Positions 1-11,216 of a DNA stretch of 64,000 nt are shown in pieces; the stretch's first letter is position 1; each line of letters opens with the position of its first letter. A program made the position numbers and the translations under genes. The notes under the pieces were generated by a model, which saw nothing but the letters and a program-made list of their open reading frames with translations, was not told where the DNA came from and did no database searches. Where the stretch lies: NCBI GenBank assembly GCA_037974665.1, contig CM075775.1, forward strand, positions 68,046,622 through 68,110,621, read 5' to 3'. The DNA comes from Ehretia macrophylla (Eukaryota > Streptophyta > Magnoliopsida > Boraginales > Ehretiaceae).

Positions 1-25
1 AAGATTGTTGTTAAGAGCCCCTTAA

Positions 26-38
26 GCTCTTGATACCA
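26..38 (-). other. Primer-binding site of the left-edge copia-like element
   Basis: Read on the minus strand this is TGGTATCAAGAGC, directly after the LTR end. It shares its first eight bases with the complement of the initiator tRNA-Met 3' end. Its position shows that the internal region of the element runs left, out of the window, so the neighbouring LTR is a 5' LTR and not a solo LTR. Bases 1-25 are the first internal bases. Confidence 0.7.
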
Positions 39-640
39 TGTAAGAATATAACCAATTTCCCAGAAATGTCTTAACAACAATCAAGTAGAAAGACAACACT
101 ACTCGTTATAACAATTCAATATAACACTTACAAGATAATTGTCCCACCGTGCACTCGCAAGATTAGAGCTTCAATGGCTTCTGGACTTACAAGAAGAATA
201 CAAGAAAGAAAGACTAACTTAGGATTGTGTTTGGAGTTGTGTTGTGGATGAAAATGATGAACTAATGCATGCCTATTTATAGAATTCAGCTAGCCTGCCA
301 TAGGAGACTTTCCTATCAAACATTTCAATCTTGGTTGGCTTTACCAACCATGTTCAAAGTATTAGCCACCCATATTTATCACATGGGTGGCTACAATTGA
401 CAACATGGGTGGCTAGCATCCAAGTCAACTTCTAGGAAGTTTTCTTTGGTCAAATTGGCTAACTTTAGCATTGCATCATCCTGACGTCATCTTAGGTAAT
501 TCCAAATTCCCGAACTTCTTTCTTGTAGCCATCGCGATCTCTTTTGACCTCATCGACGTTTAAGTCGGAATCAATAATTTATGCTACCATATAATTAACG
601 ATACTTATTATGAAGAGGTGGATATTGACATATATCAACA
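39..640 (-). mobile_element. 5' LTR of a probable Ty1/copia retrotransposon, continuing beyond the left edge
   Basis: A 602-bp block bounded by TG at 39 and CA at 640. It is followed on its internal side (minus-strand sense) by a primer-binding site and on its outer side by 5S rDNA. On the minus strand it starts TGTTGATATATG and ends in TTACA. The short LTR and the tRNA-Met type primer site favour Ty1/copia; no coding part is in view, so the lineage is open. It sits in the 5' part of a minus-strand 5S gene. The five bases CTGGT at 641-645 would be the target-site duplication, but the partner copy is outside the window. Confidence 0.75.
271..282 (-). promoter_or_regulatory. TATA box of the copia-like LTR
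   Basis: The minus strand reads CTATAAATAGGC, a strong plant TATA box, about 360 bases into the 602-bp LTR. This is a plausible U3/R boundary region for Pol II transcription running left. Confidence 0.6.
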
Positions 641-657
641 CTGGTATCATCGCACCC
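641..657 (-). pseudogene. 5S rRNA gene fragment (positions 1-17)
   Basis: Only the first 17 bases of a 5S gene remain here (one change, C10G... seen as TCATC in place of TGATC on the plus strand). The rest lies beyond the LTR inserted at 640. The gene is therefore split after position 17 and would start transcription but run straight into the LTR. Confidence 0.85.
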
Positions 658-1214
658 GTCAAGTTGAGGGCACAATTCCTATATGTGTTAACGGTTCACA
701 GTGCCAGCCTTGAGAGATGGCCCATTCAAAAGGCCCAATGGGCTTAACGACAACCCATTCGCCTCAACAACGTAGTATCCTCGTAAGACGTGATATCGAC
801 ACATTGTAGGGCCTCTGATGTACCGCGAGTCTGGTTGTCATCCTTTTAACAACTCACGACGTACGATCCGGGATGAAAAAATAGGGCAAACGAAGAAAAG
901 TGTCCTGAAACTGATGAAAACATTCGATTTTGGGCTCAAAAAATGGGCACAGTGAGCAAGCTGGCTGCACCCGTCGTAGAGCTCTCAGAAAGCTTTGCAA
1001 CGGTATGCTGTGCGCCGCGTAACTTCTTACGGATCAAAAGGTATGGGCACCGGAGCGAGAGAAACCTGGTCACAAACCCTACGCCCTCGGTTTGCGGGCT
1101 CAGCCTCTACGTGAAGGTAAGTTGTCTTGCCCAATGTTCCGTGGGATTCAGTAATAGAGATTTGGTGGATAAAGTATCTTGGCAACCCTAACCAGGGCAA
1201 AAAAAATTGAAAAG

Positions 1215-1332
1215 GGGGTGCAACACGAGGACTTCCCAAGGGGTCACCGATCCTAGTACTACTTTCACCCAAGCACGCTTAACTTCGGAGTTCTGATGGG
1301 ATCCGGTGCATTAGTGTTGGTATGATCGCACC
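1215..1332 (-). rRNA. 5S rRNA gene copy L1, interrupted at its first base by the Tekay element
   Basis: Positions 2-119 are present; position 1 and the whole upstream promoter lie on the far side of the retrotransposon, from 11217. Variants: C95T and G85C (C box), G70A and C67T (intermediate element), G17A. Loss of the native upstream region plus changes in the internal control region make it a likely pseudogene. Confidence 0.9.
1328..1332. other. Target-site duplication, left copy (Tekay element)
   Basis: GCACC, matching GCATC at 11212-11216 in four of five bases. On the gene strand the duplicated bases are 5S positions 2-6. Confidence 0.75.
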
Positions 1333-3774
1333 AGTCACGCCCCAACTCGACCCCACCTACGATCAGTCAGGACGCAACGGAATTTCGGCGGCATAACGAC
1401 AGTAAACGGATTTCCGAGGTTCTAAACCAACCTCATTAAACATCATACATCCCGTAATTCCTCAATACAACAACAACATACAACACAACCATATATACAA
1501 TAAAACATCTTCGTTATACGCCTCCGTTCCAACATGACATACAATACCTCAACTTTATCATACAATTCAAAAGTAAGTTGAGACACAACTACAATTTAAT
1601 CATCGACAAAAGGAAACCGCTAAGTTAACATCATTAGGTTCATCATCTTTTCAATATCTATTACATTAAGAACCGTAAAGCATATAAAGTCTATTAGACT
1701 AATATACAAGACATTTAACAACATAAAGTCATAGATAAGACTCGGGAACATATGACTCATCCACAAAAGGCACATTTTCCACATTCTCCTCTTCAGGAGG
1801 CACGTACCCGTAATCTTGTGAAAGTACACCTGAAACATGCATTAATAGAGAGTGAGCTTATATACATAAGCCCAGTGAGGATCCGATAGATCTCGACAGT
1901 ATTCACTACGCTCCTTGGATTTAGTCCTTTGAGCAAGTAAACACACAACAACAATAATAACATAAATAAAGCTATCATCACATAACTATATGACCATTCA
2001 ATAAGGATACTCTATTTGGTGTAGCTCCAAACGCCATCACGATCTCAACCGTTCTTCTTATAACTCCCCATTACTCACGCACCCGAGGTACCTCACTATC
2101 CCCTTCCCTCCATGACATCTCCGTCATGCGAGCTGGGGGTAGCCTATGGCAGTCATGCCGGTTTCAACCCGACAGCCCGACGCTGCCCGAGAGGTGGCAC
2201 ACACATACCAAGGCTCCATTTACATCAATCATCATGCAAGCATATATCGATCAATCAATTGGGAGATCAGCAACAAGAGTGCCCGATTCCCGCATTCAAT
2301 AATCATCAATCAATAACATCAATATAACATCAATATAACATCAATATTAAATTAAACATCAAACAACGTAGTTAGATGACAAAGTAGGCCATCTAACCGG
2401 ACATGCATAATATTCATAATTAAACTCTAAATTACTCAACAACAACTCACCATTCATCACTCGAACACTACCCAACCATCTAAGGCATCGTTCAAGAAAT
2501 TAAAGAATGACAACCTAACTTCTAAAATTCATAACTTACAATCTACTAATCCAAACATTGCCAAATCAGTTCCTATCACTCACCCATTCAACCTACTACA
2601 TTAGCCCTCTCGGAAATCCACCATAACACCTCCAAAACATGCCCGATAACCCTAAAACTCTATGACGTCATGGCTGGATTTTCCGGATTTCCACACAAAC
2701 AATGTAATCGAAAATTCGGCATTACAACAGCGCTAACACGTAATTATCAAGTATTTAGAAATCGACGGCAATCGATTTCGAGCAACACAACTCAATTAAA
2801 TCAACTTTGAACATTTTAATCAAAATTAAATACCCGGAAAATAAAAATTATGCTATATCCGACAGAAATTTGTAGTATTAGTATATAATGATCCCTAGCA
2901 TGCAAGGAGCAATAATCTATCATCAGATTTCAATTCTAACGGTTCAATCTTCATTTATACGCAAAAACACAAAAATGACATTTTGAGATCTAGAATTTTT
3001 CTCTCACCTTAGATGCGATATAAGCCTAGGAATGCGTGCAATGCGTGCCCAACAAGCAGAATCCAAGTCGGTGCGAAGTTTCACGGACAAAAACTAGGTT
3101 TTTCTTTGAAAAATTGGATTGAAAAGCTAAGTTTTTCTCTTCTCTTTTCTCTCCTCTTCCTCTCGGCAATGTGTGTGTGTGTGGTGGTGTTTTTGTGTTG
3201 TGTGAGTGTGTGTTGAGGACATAAGCTTAAATGGTCAAATATTTAATTAAAGTCAAAGTTATTTTAATAGGTAATTTTGTGTTTTTAATGTCTTTAATTG
3301 CATTTTAGTGATCACCAAGTTAAAATTAATTATGCAACCCCCAAGATATCTCAAGTGAGTTATTTTTAGGTGACAAGAAGTTTTACATTCAAAGAATTCC
3401 ACCCGAGTCGGCTTAAAACTCGATTTTTGCAAAAGTCGGTGTAAAAACCCTAATAAATTCTTAAGCCGATTTTAAAACCGTTTTCATCAAACACAGGTCT
3501 ATTAAAGTCCGTGGACTAGGTCTAGAAGGGTTAAAAAGACCAGTTTCAAAATTATAGCGGACGTGTTTCAAAAAACACTATTCACTGAAAATCGACGATA
3601 AAATTTCTGACTCCGATTTTGATGAAAATTTCATGAATGCACATTTAGCACGTATTAGAAGTATTGAAATCAAAATTATAGCTTTCTAGGTCCTATAGCA
3701 CATAAACAGGTTATATGCACGTAAAACGAGGTAAAACACGTAAAACGAGATAAGCAAGAAAGTGGGGTTTCACA
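1333..3774 (-). repeat. Tekay 3' LTR
   Basis: 2442 bp, the same length as the partner at 8770-11211. Matching features fall at a constant offset of 7437 bp. On the minus strand it begins TGTGAAACCCC and ends GGCGTGAC followed by T (A to T at the outermost base, where the partner has A). It holds a three-fold 11-bp repeat (AACATCAATAT, about 2314-2347) and the CT/TG tract noted separately. The 3' end of the gag-pol frame runs into it, to 3676. Confidence 0.92.
3132..3218. repeat. CT-rich tract and TG microsatellite in the Tekay LTR
   Basis: A pyrimidine-rich stretch of TTTTCTC/CTCTCC type (3132-3163) is followed by a (GT)n run and imperfect GT repeats up to about 3214. The partner LTR has the same tract at 10569-10655. 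The repeat number looks the same in both LTRs, which supports a very recent insertion because such tracts change fast. Confidence 0.8.
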
Positions 3775-6700
3775 TTCTCCCCCCCTTATAGAAATTTCGT
3801 CCTCGAAATTCTTACTTGATGTACGGAAAAGATCTGGGTATTGCTGCTGCATCTGATCTCGTCTCTCCCACGTAGCTTCCTCAATGCCGTGATGCTTCCA
3901 CAACACCTTAACCATCGGAATCCTCTTCGACCTCAACTCTCGGTCCATCTGATCTAGGATACGAATCGGACGCTCGTCATAAGTCAAATTCTCTCGAAGC
4001 TGTAACGGCTCTGGCTCAAGAATATGAGAAGGATCCGGATTATATTTCCGCAAATTAGACACGTGAAACACATCGTGGACATTAGAGAAGTTTTCCGGTA
4101 GAGCCAACCGATATGCCAACTTACCAACCCTGCCAGTAATCTCAAACGGCCCAACAAATCTCGGACTCAGCTTACCACCTTTACCATAACGAACAAACCC
4201 CTTTCGAGGAGACAATCTCAAGAAAACCCGATCTCCAACTGCAAACTCCAAGTCTCGACGACGCTTATCAGCATAACTCTTGAATCTACTCTGCGCTGTA
4301 AGCATTCTCTGCCTGATCAACTGAACATTCTCGATCTTCTCAAGAAGTTCTGGCATGATAGTCGGATCAATAGTCTTCATCTCTCCTACCTCGTCCCAAT
4401 ATAAAGGTGAACGGCACTTACGACCGTAAAGAGCTGCAAAAGGTGCCATCCCAATAGTAGCTTGATAACTATTGTTATAGGCAAACTCGGCAAGTGGTAG
4501 ATGTTTCTCCCAGTTCTTCCCGAAGTCCAGAACACAAGCCCTAAGCATATCTTCCAGAATCTGAATAGTCCGCTCAGACTGACCGTCGGTCTGTGGATGA
4601 TACGCTGTACTGAAGTTCAACTGAGTACCCAAAGTCTCCTGAAGTTTCTCCCACAAACGAGAAGTAAATCGAGGATCTCGATCAGAGACAATACTAGATG
4701 GAATACCGTGAAGTCTAACAATCTGATCCAGATAAAGATCCGTCAGCTTTGTAACCTCATCTCCTAACCTCATCGAGATAAAATGAGCTGTCTTCGTCAA
4801 ACGATCCACGACAACCCAAACTGCATCATTACCCCTCGGTGATCTAGGCAAACCAGTGACGAAGTCCATCGTAATATGCTCCCATTTCCACTCTGGTATA
4901 GCCAACGGTTGAAGCAAACCTGCTGGTCGTTGATGCTCGGCTTTCACTCTCTGACAAGTCAAACATCTAGACACAAACTGAGCAACCTCCCTCTTCATGT
5001 TGTTCCACCAATAATGCTGTTTCAAATCCCGATACATCTTGGTTCCACCAGGATGAATAGTATATTTAGAATTATGAGCTTCCTCCAGAATACCTCGTCT
5101 CAAGCCCGGTTCATCGGGAACACAAACCCTGTTCCGAAACCGAAGAATACCATCCTCATGCACTTTAAAGTCAGACTGATCATCCGAAATCTGATCCTTG
5201 ATCTTCTGAAGGTTAACATCAAGCTGCTGAGCTTCCCTGATCTGAGACAACAATAAAGGTTGAATACGGAGATGTGAACACATCACCCCAACCTGAGTGA
5301 ACTCTGGTCTCCAATAACTAAACTCCTCAAGAACCTCCCACTTCTTGACAGCCAAACAAGAAATACTAGCCTTCCGGCTGAGAGCATCTGCCACAACATT
5401 TGCCTTACCAGGCAGATAATTGATAGAACAGTTATAATCTCCAAGAAGCTCCATCCACCTCCGCTGGCGCATATTCAACTCCTTCTGTGAGAATAAATAC
5501 TTAAGACTCTTATGATCAGTGAAAATCTCGAACTTACTGCCCCACAGATAATGACGCCACTTCTTGAGTGCAAAGACAACTGCTGCCAACTCAAGATCAT
5601 GAGTCGGATAATTCACCTCATAAGGCTTCAACTTTCGAGAAGCATAGGCAATAACTCGGCCATCCTGCATAAGAACACATCCCAAGCCCTCCTTGGATGC
5701 ATCACTGTAAATGACCATATTATCGGTTCCCTCTGGTAGAGCAAGTACTGGAGCGGTAGTTAACCTCTTTTTCAACTCCTGAAATCCACTCTCACACTTC
5801 TCGTCCCAATTAAAGATAGTCCGTTTCTGAGTCAACTTAGATAGTGGCCCCGCAATCTTTGAGAAGTCCTTGACAAACCTACGGTAATAACCCGCCAAGC
5901 CAAGAAAACTACGGACATCAGTAACACTCTCTGGTCGCTTCCAAGACATCACCGATTCAATCTTAGTGGGATCTACAGAAATACCACTCTGTGTAATAAC
6001 ATGGCCAAGAAAAGAAATCCGTCGCAGCCAAAATTCACATTTGCTGAACTTGGCAAACAACTGATGCTCCTGCAACTTCTCTAATACAAGCCGTAGATGT
6101 TGCTCGTGCTCCAATTCAGATTTAGAATAGACCAAGATATCATCAATAAAAATCACCACGAACTGATCCAAGTACGGCTGAAAGACTCGATGCATAAGAT
6201 CCATGAATGCTGCCGGTGCATTAGTCAAACCAAAGGGCATAACAACAAACTCATAATGCCCGTACCGAGTCCTGAAGGCAGACTTCGGAACATCGTCTGA
6301 GCGAATCCGAAGCTGATAATACCCCTGCCTCAAATCAAACTTAGAGTAGACTTTGGCTCCCTGAAGTTGATCAAACAACTCATCAATCAGTGGCAAAGGA
6401 TATTTATTCTTGATAGTCACTTGATTCAAGCCACGGTAATCTATACACAACCTCAAGGTACCATCCTTCTTCTTCACAAACAAAACAGGAGCTCCCCAAG
6501 GTGAAGAACTCTGCTGAATAAATCCTTTCTCCAACAACTCCTGTAACTGAGTCTTCAACTCCTTCAACTCAGCTGGTGCCATCCGGTATGCCGATTTAGA
6601 AATAGGTTGAGTACCGGGAACAAGATTAATCACAAACTCGATATCCCTCTCTGGCGGCAATCCTGGCAACTCCTCGGGAAATACATTAGGATATTCCCGG

Positions 6701-8499
6701 ATAATAGGGACTTCCTCAAGCTGTAGCTTAACAGATGGCTTGTTGATCAAATAAGCTAGATAACCCGAACACCCTTTACTCACCAACTTAACGGCTTTAG
6801 TTGCTGAGATAACAAAACTCGTCTTAGCACCCCGGTTACCCGCTACCTCAACTACTGGCTGATCTGGCAAACGAAACTGTACTACCTTGGTTCTACAGTT
6901 CAACTGGGCATCATACTTAGAAAGCCAATCCATACCCAAGATAACATCATACCCCCGGATAGGAAATAAAATAAGGTCCGAAGGAAAATTATGCCCCTTA
7001 ACATGTATTAAACAATCCTTACATACTAGGCCAGTAACATACTTATCAGTCAAAGAGGTACTAATTTCAACCACATAAGGCAATCTTTCAGGTTGCAATT
7101 TAACACGTTGCACACAAGCAGGAGTAATGAAAGAATGCGTAGCACCAGAATCAATCAACACTTTAACAAGTTGATCAAGTATAAGAAAGTTACCTTCCAC
7201 AACTGCAGTCTCCTCAGGCATCTCCTCTAAGTCAACTGCATAAGCCCGAGCCTGAACCCGCTGCTGCTGTGGTACACTGCCCGTAGGCCTACCCTGATAA
7301 CCCTGAGTCGCTGCCCGACCCTCAGTCCTCGCATACTTAGGGCAATCCCTCACCCTATGATCGATGCTACCACAACCCAAACATGTCCCTGCCTTTACCC
7401 TGCAGTCGGACTCTACATGCCCTGAGCGCTTGCAGTAATTACACTGCGATGATGTGGCACTAGCACTGCCCCTAGAATAACCAGAAGCTGAAGAAGCAGC
7501 TGATACAGCCTGCTGCTGAGGTCTCACCACACTAGGCCTGTACTGACCCTGAGACTGGGCTGGCCTAAACTGAGTCTGAACCTGATATGGCCTCTGCTGA
7601 AACTGAGGCCGATAATAACTCTGCTGACTCTGTGGCCTAAAAGAACCCTGCTGGGCAGGTGGCCTGTAGACAACCTGCTGTACTGGAGGCCTATATAAAA
7701 CCTGCTGGCCCGGTGGCTGATACGGCCTCTTACTAGGCTGACTGGAGACAATCTGATCCCCTTTCCTCTTCTCCAATCTAGAAGCTGCATCAAAAGCCTC
7801 AGTGAAAATATCATAACGATTCAGAGCCATCACATCCTGAATCTCGGGCCGCAACCCTAACATAAACCTGCGAGTCCTCCGCTCCTCGTCTACCACATAC
7901 TCCGGTGCATACCGGGACAATCGAGTAAATGTGGCCTCATATTGAGCCACTGTAGCATCTCCCTGGACCAAGGCTAGAAACTCGGCCTCTCTCCGTTCCC
8001 TGCAAATCCTCGGGACATACTTTGCCCGGAAAGCCATCAGAAAGGTACCCCAAATATAAGGAATACCCTGTGCCGCCCAACTAGTCCTTACCGTGCGCCA
8101 CCACTCCTCTGCCTCGTCATCTAACAAATACACGGCAAAAGAGACTTTCTGCTCATCAGTATAGCCAAGTGGATCATAAATCTTCTCCAACTTGCTAATC
8201 CAAACCTCCGCCTTCCTATCATCCGGCTCCCCCTGAAATCTCGGTGGGTGATATCCTAAAAAGTCCTTCAGGGTACCACGCCCGTGGTTACCACCCTGAA
8301 TATTCAGAAGCTGAGCCTGCATAGCCTGATTCTGGGCAGCCTGCCCTGCTAATAACTGTCCCTCACTAGCCACTAACTCTGCAATCCGCTCCATAGCGGC
8401 TCCAAATCGGTCATCACCCCCGTCACGGCCCGGTGCCACATTACTCGGAGTCTCATCAGTCAACTCAGGCCTACCTCTGGTTCTCGGTCGACCGGCCAT
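3676..8499 (-). CDS. Tekay gag-pol polyprotein (GAG-PR-RT-RNaseH-INT-chromodomain), uninterrupted
   Basis: The open frame reaches back to 8562, but the start is placed at the internal Met at 8499 ([12 protein letters not shown], the usual GAG start of this family). Residues below count from the upstream Met (mature start is 22). GAG capsid region about 98-270, then a Pro/Gln/Tyr-rich linker 275-350 and two CCHC zinc knuckles (C374-C377-H382-C387 and C394-C397-H402-C407). Protease DSGA 471-474. Reverse transcriptase with IDD at 806-808. RNase H with D954, E991, D1016, D1059. Integrase with the HHCC finger (H1163, H1170, C1200, C1203), catalytic D1233, D1294, E1330 (35-residue spacing) and a GPF module near 1471. 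Chromodomain about 1528-1575 with the conserved LWKHH..EATWE core. The family's proteins make virus-like particles, copy the RNA and integrate the cDNA; the chromodomain is thought to steer integration to chromatin marks. No stop or frameshift is visible. The last 32 residues are read from the 3' LTR. Confidence 0.95.
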   Translation of the reverse strand: MAGRPRTRGRPELTDETPSNVAPGRDGGDDRFGAAMERIAELVASEGQLLAGQAAQNQAMQAQLLNIQGGNHGRGTLKDFLGYHPPRFQGEPDDRKAEVWISKLEKIYDPLGYTDEQKVSFAVYLLDDEAEEWWRTVRTSWAAQGIPYIWGTFLMAFRAKYVPRICRERREAEFLALVQGDATVAQYEATFTRLSRYAPEYVVDEERRTRRFMLGLRPEIQDVMALNRYDIFTEAFDAASRLEKRKGDQIVSSQPSKRPYQPPGQQVLYRPPVQQVVYRPPAQQGSFRPQSQQSYYRPQFQQRPYQVQTQFRPAQSQGQYRPSVVRPQQQAVSAASSASGYSRGSASATSSQCNYCKRSGHVESDCRVKAGTCLGCGSIDHRVRDCPKYARTEGRAATQGYQGRPTGSVPQQQRVQARAYAVDLEEMPEETAVVEGNFLILDQLVKVLIDSGATHSFITPACVQRVKLQPERLPYVVEISTSLTDKYVTGLVCKDCLIHVKGHNFPSDLILFPIRGYDVILGMDWLSKYDAQLNCRTKVVQFRLPDQPVVEVAGNRGAKTSFVISATKAVKLVSKGCSGYLAYLINKPSVKLQLEEVPIIREYPNVFPEELPGLPPERDIEFVINLVPGTQPISKSAYRMAPAELKELKTQLQELLEKGFIQQSSSPWGAPVLFVKKKDGTLRLCIDYRGLNQVTIKNKYPLPLIDELFDQLQGAKVYSKFDLRQGYYQLRIRSDDVPKSAFRTRYGHYEFVVMPFGLTNAPAAFMDLMHRVFQPYLDQFVVIFIDDILVYSKSELEHEQHLRLVLEKLQEHQLFAKFSKCEFWLRRISFLGHVITQSGISVDPTKIESVMSWKRPESVTDVRSFLGLAGYYRRFVKDFSKIAGPLSKLTQKRTIFNWDEKCESGFQELKKRLTTAPVLALPEGTDNMVIYSDASKEGLGCVLMQDGRVIAYASRKLKPYEVNYPTHDLELAAVVFALKKWRHYLWGSKFEIFTDHKSLKYLFSQKELNMRQRRWMELLGDYNCSINYLPGKANVVADALSRKASISCLAVKKWEVLEEFSYWRPEFTQVGVMCSHLRIQPLLLSQIREAQQLDVNLQKIKDQISDDQSDFKVHEDGILRFRNRVCVPDEPGLRRGILEEAHNSKYTIHPGGTKMYRDLKQHYWWNNMKREVAQFVSRCLTCQRVKAEHQRPAGLLQPLAIPEWKWEHITMDFVTGLPRSPRGNDAVWVVVDRLTKTAHFISMRLGDEVTKLTDLYLDQIVRLHGIPSSIVSDRDPRFTSRLWEKLQETLGTQLNFSTAYHPQTDGQSERTIQILEDMLRACVLDFGKNWEKHLPLAEFAYNNSYQATIGMAPFAALYGRKCRSPLYWDEVGEMKTIDPTIMPELLEKIENVQLIRQRMLTAQSRFKSYADKRRRDLEFAVGDRVFLRLSPRKGFVRYGKGGKLSPRFVGPFEITGRVGKLAYRLALPENFSNVHDVFHVSNLRKYNPDPSHILEPEPLQLRENLTYDERPIRILDQMDRELRSKRIPMVKVLWKHHGIEEATWERRDQMQQQYPDLFRTSSKNFEDEISIRGGECETPLSCLSRFTCFTSFYVHITCLCAIGPRKL
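3775..3787 (-). other. Tekay polypurine tract
   Basis: On the minus strand AAGGGGGGAGAA-like purines with a run of seven G lie directly against the 3' LTR start (TGTGAAACC). This is the expected primer for plus-strand DNA synthesis. It lies inside the open reading frame and is translated as part of the RGGE stretch. Confidence 0.8.
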
Positions 8500-8750
8500 T
8501 CTACTAATCAAAGAGTTAGCACAGTTATAGCACGTAGACAGGTTATAAACAACTATTAACACATAAATAACAAACTCATATAAAACACATAAACAAATTG
8601 ATCACATAATCACATAAGCACTTAAATCACATAATCACTTAATCGATTAATCATACCAATACATATTTCATTTTTCTTTCCTTTCATACATATTTCATGC
8701 TAAGACCATTACCCACATTCCGAGAATACCCCGGCTGACAACTAACATGA
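8500..8750 (-). other. Tekay leader between primer site and GAG start
   Basis: About 250 bp of AT-rich sequence with repeated CACATAA/ATCACAT words and no coding signal of its own. It corresponds to the 5' untranslated leader and packaging region of the element. The reading frame is open upstream to 8562, but that stretch does not resemble GAG. Confidence 0.6.
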
Positions 8751-8762
8751 GCTCTGATACCA
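8751..8762 (-). other. Tekay primer-binding site (initiator tRNA-Met)
   Basis: The minus strand reads TGGTATCAGAGC, a 12-base match to the complement of the plant initiator tRNA-Met 3' end, seven bases inside the 5' LTR end at 8770. Confidence 0.9.
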
Positions 8763-8769
8763 CTTAAAC

Positions 8770-11211
8770 TGTCACGCCCCAACTCGACCCCACCTACGAT
8801 CAGTCAGGACGCAACGGAATTTCGGCGGCATAACGACAGTAAACGGATTTCCGAGGTTCTAAACCAACCTCATTAAACATCATACATCCCGTAATTCCTC
8901 AATACAACAACAACATACAACACAACCATATATACAATAAAACATCTTCGTTATACGCCTCCGTTCCAACATGACATACAATACCTCAACTTTATCATAC
9001 AATTCAAAAGTAAGTTGAGACACAACTACAATTTAATCATCGACAAAAGGAAACCGCTAAGTTAACATCATTAGGTTCATCATCTTTTCAATATCTATTA
9101 CATTAAGAACCGTAAAGCATATAAAGTCTATTAGACTAATATACAAGACATTTAACAACATAAAGTCATAGATAAGACTCGGGAACATATGACTCATCCA
9201 CAAAAGGCACATTTTCCACATTCTCCTCTTCAGGAGGCACGTACCCGTAATCTTGTGAAAGTACACCTGAAACATGCATTAATAGAGAGTGAGCTTATAT
9301 ACATAAGCCCAGTGAGGATCCGATAGATCTCGACAGTATTCACTACGCTCCTTGGATTTAGTCCTTTGAGCAAGTAAACACACAACAACAATAATAACAT
9401 AAATAAAGCTATCATCACATAACTATATGACCATTCAATAAGGATACTCTATTTGGTGTAGCTCCAAACGCCATCACGATCTCAACCGTTCTTCTTATAA
9501 CTCCCCATTACTCACGCACCCGAGGTACCTCACTATCCCCTTCCCTCCATGACATCTCCGTCATGCGAGCTGGGGGTAGCCTATGGCAGTCATGCCGGTT
9601 TCAACCCGACAGCCCGACGCTGCCCGAGAGGTGGCACACACATACCAAGGCTCCATTTACATCAATCATCATGCAAGCATATATCGATCAATCAATTGGG
9701 AGATCAGCAACAAGAGTGCCCGATTCCCGCATTCAATAATCATCAATCAATAACATCAATATAACATCAATATAACATCAATATTAAATTAAACATCAAA
9801 CAACGTAGTTAGATGACAAAGTAGGCCATCTAACCGGACATGCATAATATTCATAATTAAACTCTAAATTACTCAACAACAACTCACCATTCATCACTCG
9901 AACACTACCCAACCATCTAAGGCATCGTTCAAGAAATTAAAGAATGACAACCTAACTTCTAAAATTCATAACTTACAATCTACTAATCCAAACATTGCCA
10001 AATCAGTTCCTATCACTCACCCATTCAACCTACTACATTAGCCCTCTCGGAAATCCACCATAACACCTCCAAAACATGCCCGATAACCCTAAAACTCTAT
10101 GACGTCATGGCTGGATTTTCCGGATTTCCACACAAACAATGTAATCGAAAATTCGGCATTACAACAGCGCTAACACGTAATTATCAAGTATTTAGAAATC
10201 GACGGCAATCGATTTCGAGCAACACAACTCAATTAAATCAACTTTGAACATTTTAATCAAAATTAAATACCCGGAAAATAAAAATTATGCTATATCCGAC
10301 AGAAATTTGTAGTATTAGTATATAATGATCCCTAGCATGCAAGGAGCAATAATCTATCATCAGATTTCAATTCTAACGGTTCAATCTTCATTTATACGCA
10401 AAAACACAAAAATGACATTTTGAGATCTAGAATTTTTCTCTCACCTTAGATGCGATATAAGCCTAGGAATGCGTGCAATGCGTGCCCAACAAGCAGAATC
10501 CAAGTCGGTGCGAAGTTTCACGGACAAAAACTAGGTTTTTCTTTGAAAAATTGGATTGAAAAGCTAAGTTTTTCTCTTCTCTTTTCTCTCCTCTTCCTCT
10601 CGGCAATGTGTGTGTGTGTGGTGGTGTTTTTGTGTTGTGTGAGTGTGTGTTGAGGACATAAGCTTAAATGGTCAAATATTTAATTAAAGTCAAAGTTATT
10701 TTAATAGGTAATTTTGTGTTTTTAATGTCTTTAATTGCATTTTAGTGATCACCAAGTTAAAATTAATTATGCAACCCCCAAGATATCTCAAGTGAGTTAT
10801 TTTTAGGTGACAAGAAGTTTTACATTCAAAGAATTCCACCCGAGTCGGCTTAAAACTCGATTTTTGCAAAAGTCGGTGTAAAAACCCTAATAAATTCTTA
10901 AGCCGATTTTAAAACCGTTTTCATCAAACACAGGTCTATTAAAGTCCGTGGACTAGGTCTAGAAGGGTTAAAAAGACCAGTTTCAAAATTATAGCGGACG
11001 TGTTTCAAAAAACACTATTCACTGAAAATCGACGATAAAATTTCTGACTCCGATTTTGATGAAAATTTCATGAATGCACATTTAGCACGTATTAGAAGTA
11101 TTGAAATCAAAATTATAGCTTTCTAGGTCCTATAGCACATAAACAGGTTATATGCACGTAAAACGAGGTAAAACACGTAAAACGAGATAAGCAAGAAAGT
11201 GGGGTTTCACA
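8770..11211 (-). repeat. Tekay 5' LTR
   Basis: 2442 bp, plus-strand ends TGTCACG and TTTCACA, so the minus-strand LTR runs TGTGAA to GTGACA with TG/CA termini. It would drive transcription leftward. TATA-like candidates on the minus strand exist (TATAAATG near 10390 and TATATAC near 10320), but I cannot choose between them. Confidence 0.92.
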
Positions 11212-11216
11212 GCATC
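11212..11216. other. Target-site duplication, right copy (Tekay element)
   Basis: GCATC, against GCACC at 1328-1332. The remaining C at 11217 is 5S position 1, followed by the normal upstream flank GTCATG. Confidence 0.7.

Larger units (their letters stand above)
641..1332 (-). repeat. 5S rDNA array, minus-strand block 1 (between the copia-like LTR and the Tekay element)
   Basis: Contains the 17-nt 5S fragment, one full intergenic spacer (658-1214) and gene copy L1. The spacer carries the same landmarks as other units: paired GGCCCA motifs near 719-745, a telo-box (AAACCCTA) near 1074, and the CCCTAACC element just before the gene's poly(A)-side flank, which is its terminator on the minus strand. 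Confidence 0.95.
1333..11211 (-). mobile_element. Complete Tekay-type (chromovirus) Ty3/gypsy LTR retrotransposon
   Basis: A 9879-bp element bounded by two 2442-bp LTRs and a 5-bp target duplication with one mismatch. In element order (minus strand): 5' LTR 11211-8770, initiator tRNA-Met primer site 8762-8751, gag-pol 8499-3676, polypurine tract 3787-3775, 3' LTR 3774-1333. The coding order is GAG, PR, RT, RNase H, INT, chromodomain, which defines plant chromoviruses; the GAG start, tRNA-Met primer and chromodomain type fit the Tekay (Del) lineage. The LTRs look identical over the stretches compared, apart from the first plus-strand base of the left copy, and the polyprotein is unbroken. The element is therefore young and possibly still mobile. 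Confidence 0.93.

Noticed and set aside
1..640. Solo LTR
   Set aside because: A primer-binding site directly follows the LTR on its internal side, so an internal region exists to the left.
943..1272. Short open frames in the 5S spacers (60-116 codons, for example MGESSTRMGDPLGSPRVAPP-type proteins)
   Set aside because: They recur every 677 bp only because the DNA repeats, occur on both strands, overlap the 5S genes and are broken in many units. No domain or codon signal is visible.
1620..1981. Two small minus-strand open frames in the Tekay LTR
   Set aside because: Low-complexity hydrophobic translations in LTR sequence, with no start context or homology I recognise.
3013..3216. Small open frame in the Tekay LTR (also at 10450-10653)
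   Set aside because: It crosses the CT/TG simple repeat and is duplicated only because the LTR is; no recognisable protein.
4501..5739. Plus-strand open frames inside the Tekay gag-pol region
   Set aside because: They are antisense to a clearly coding frame with conserved domains.
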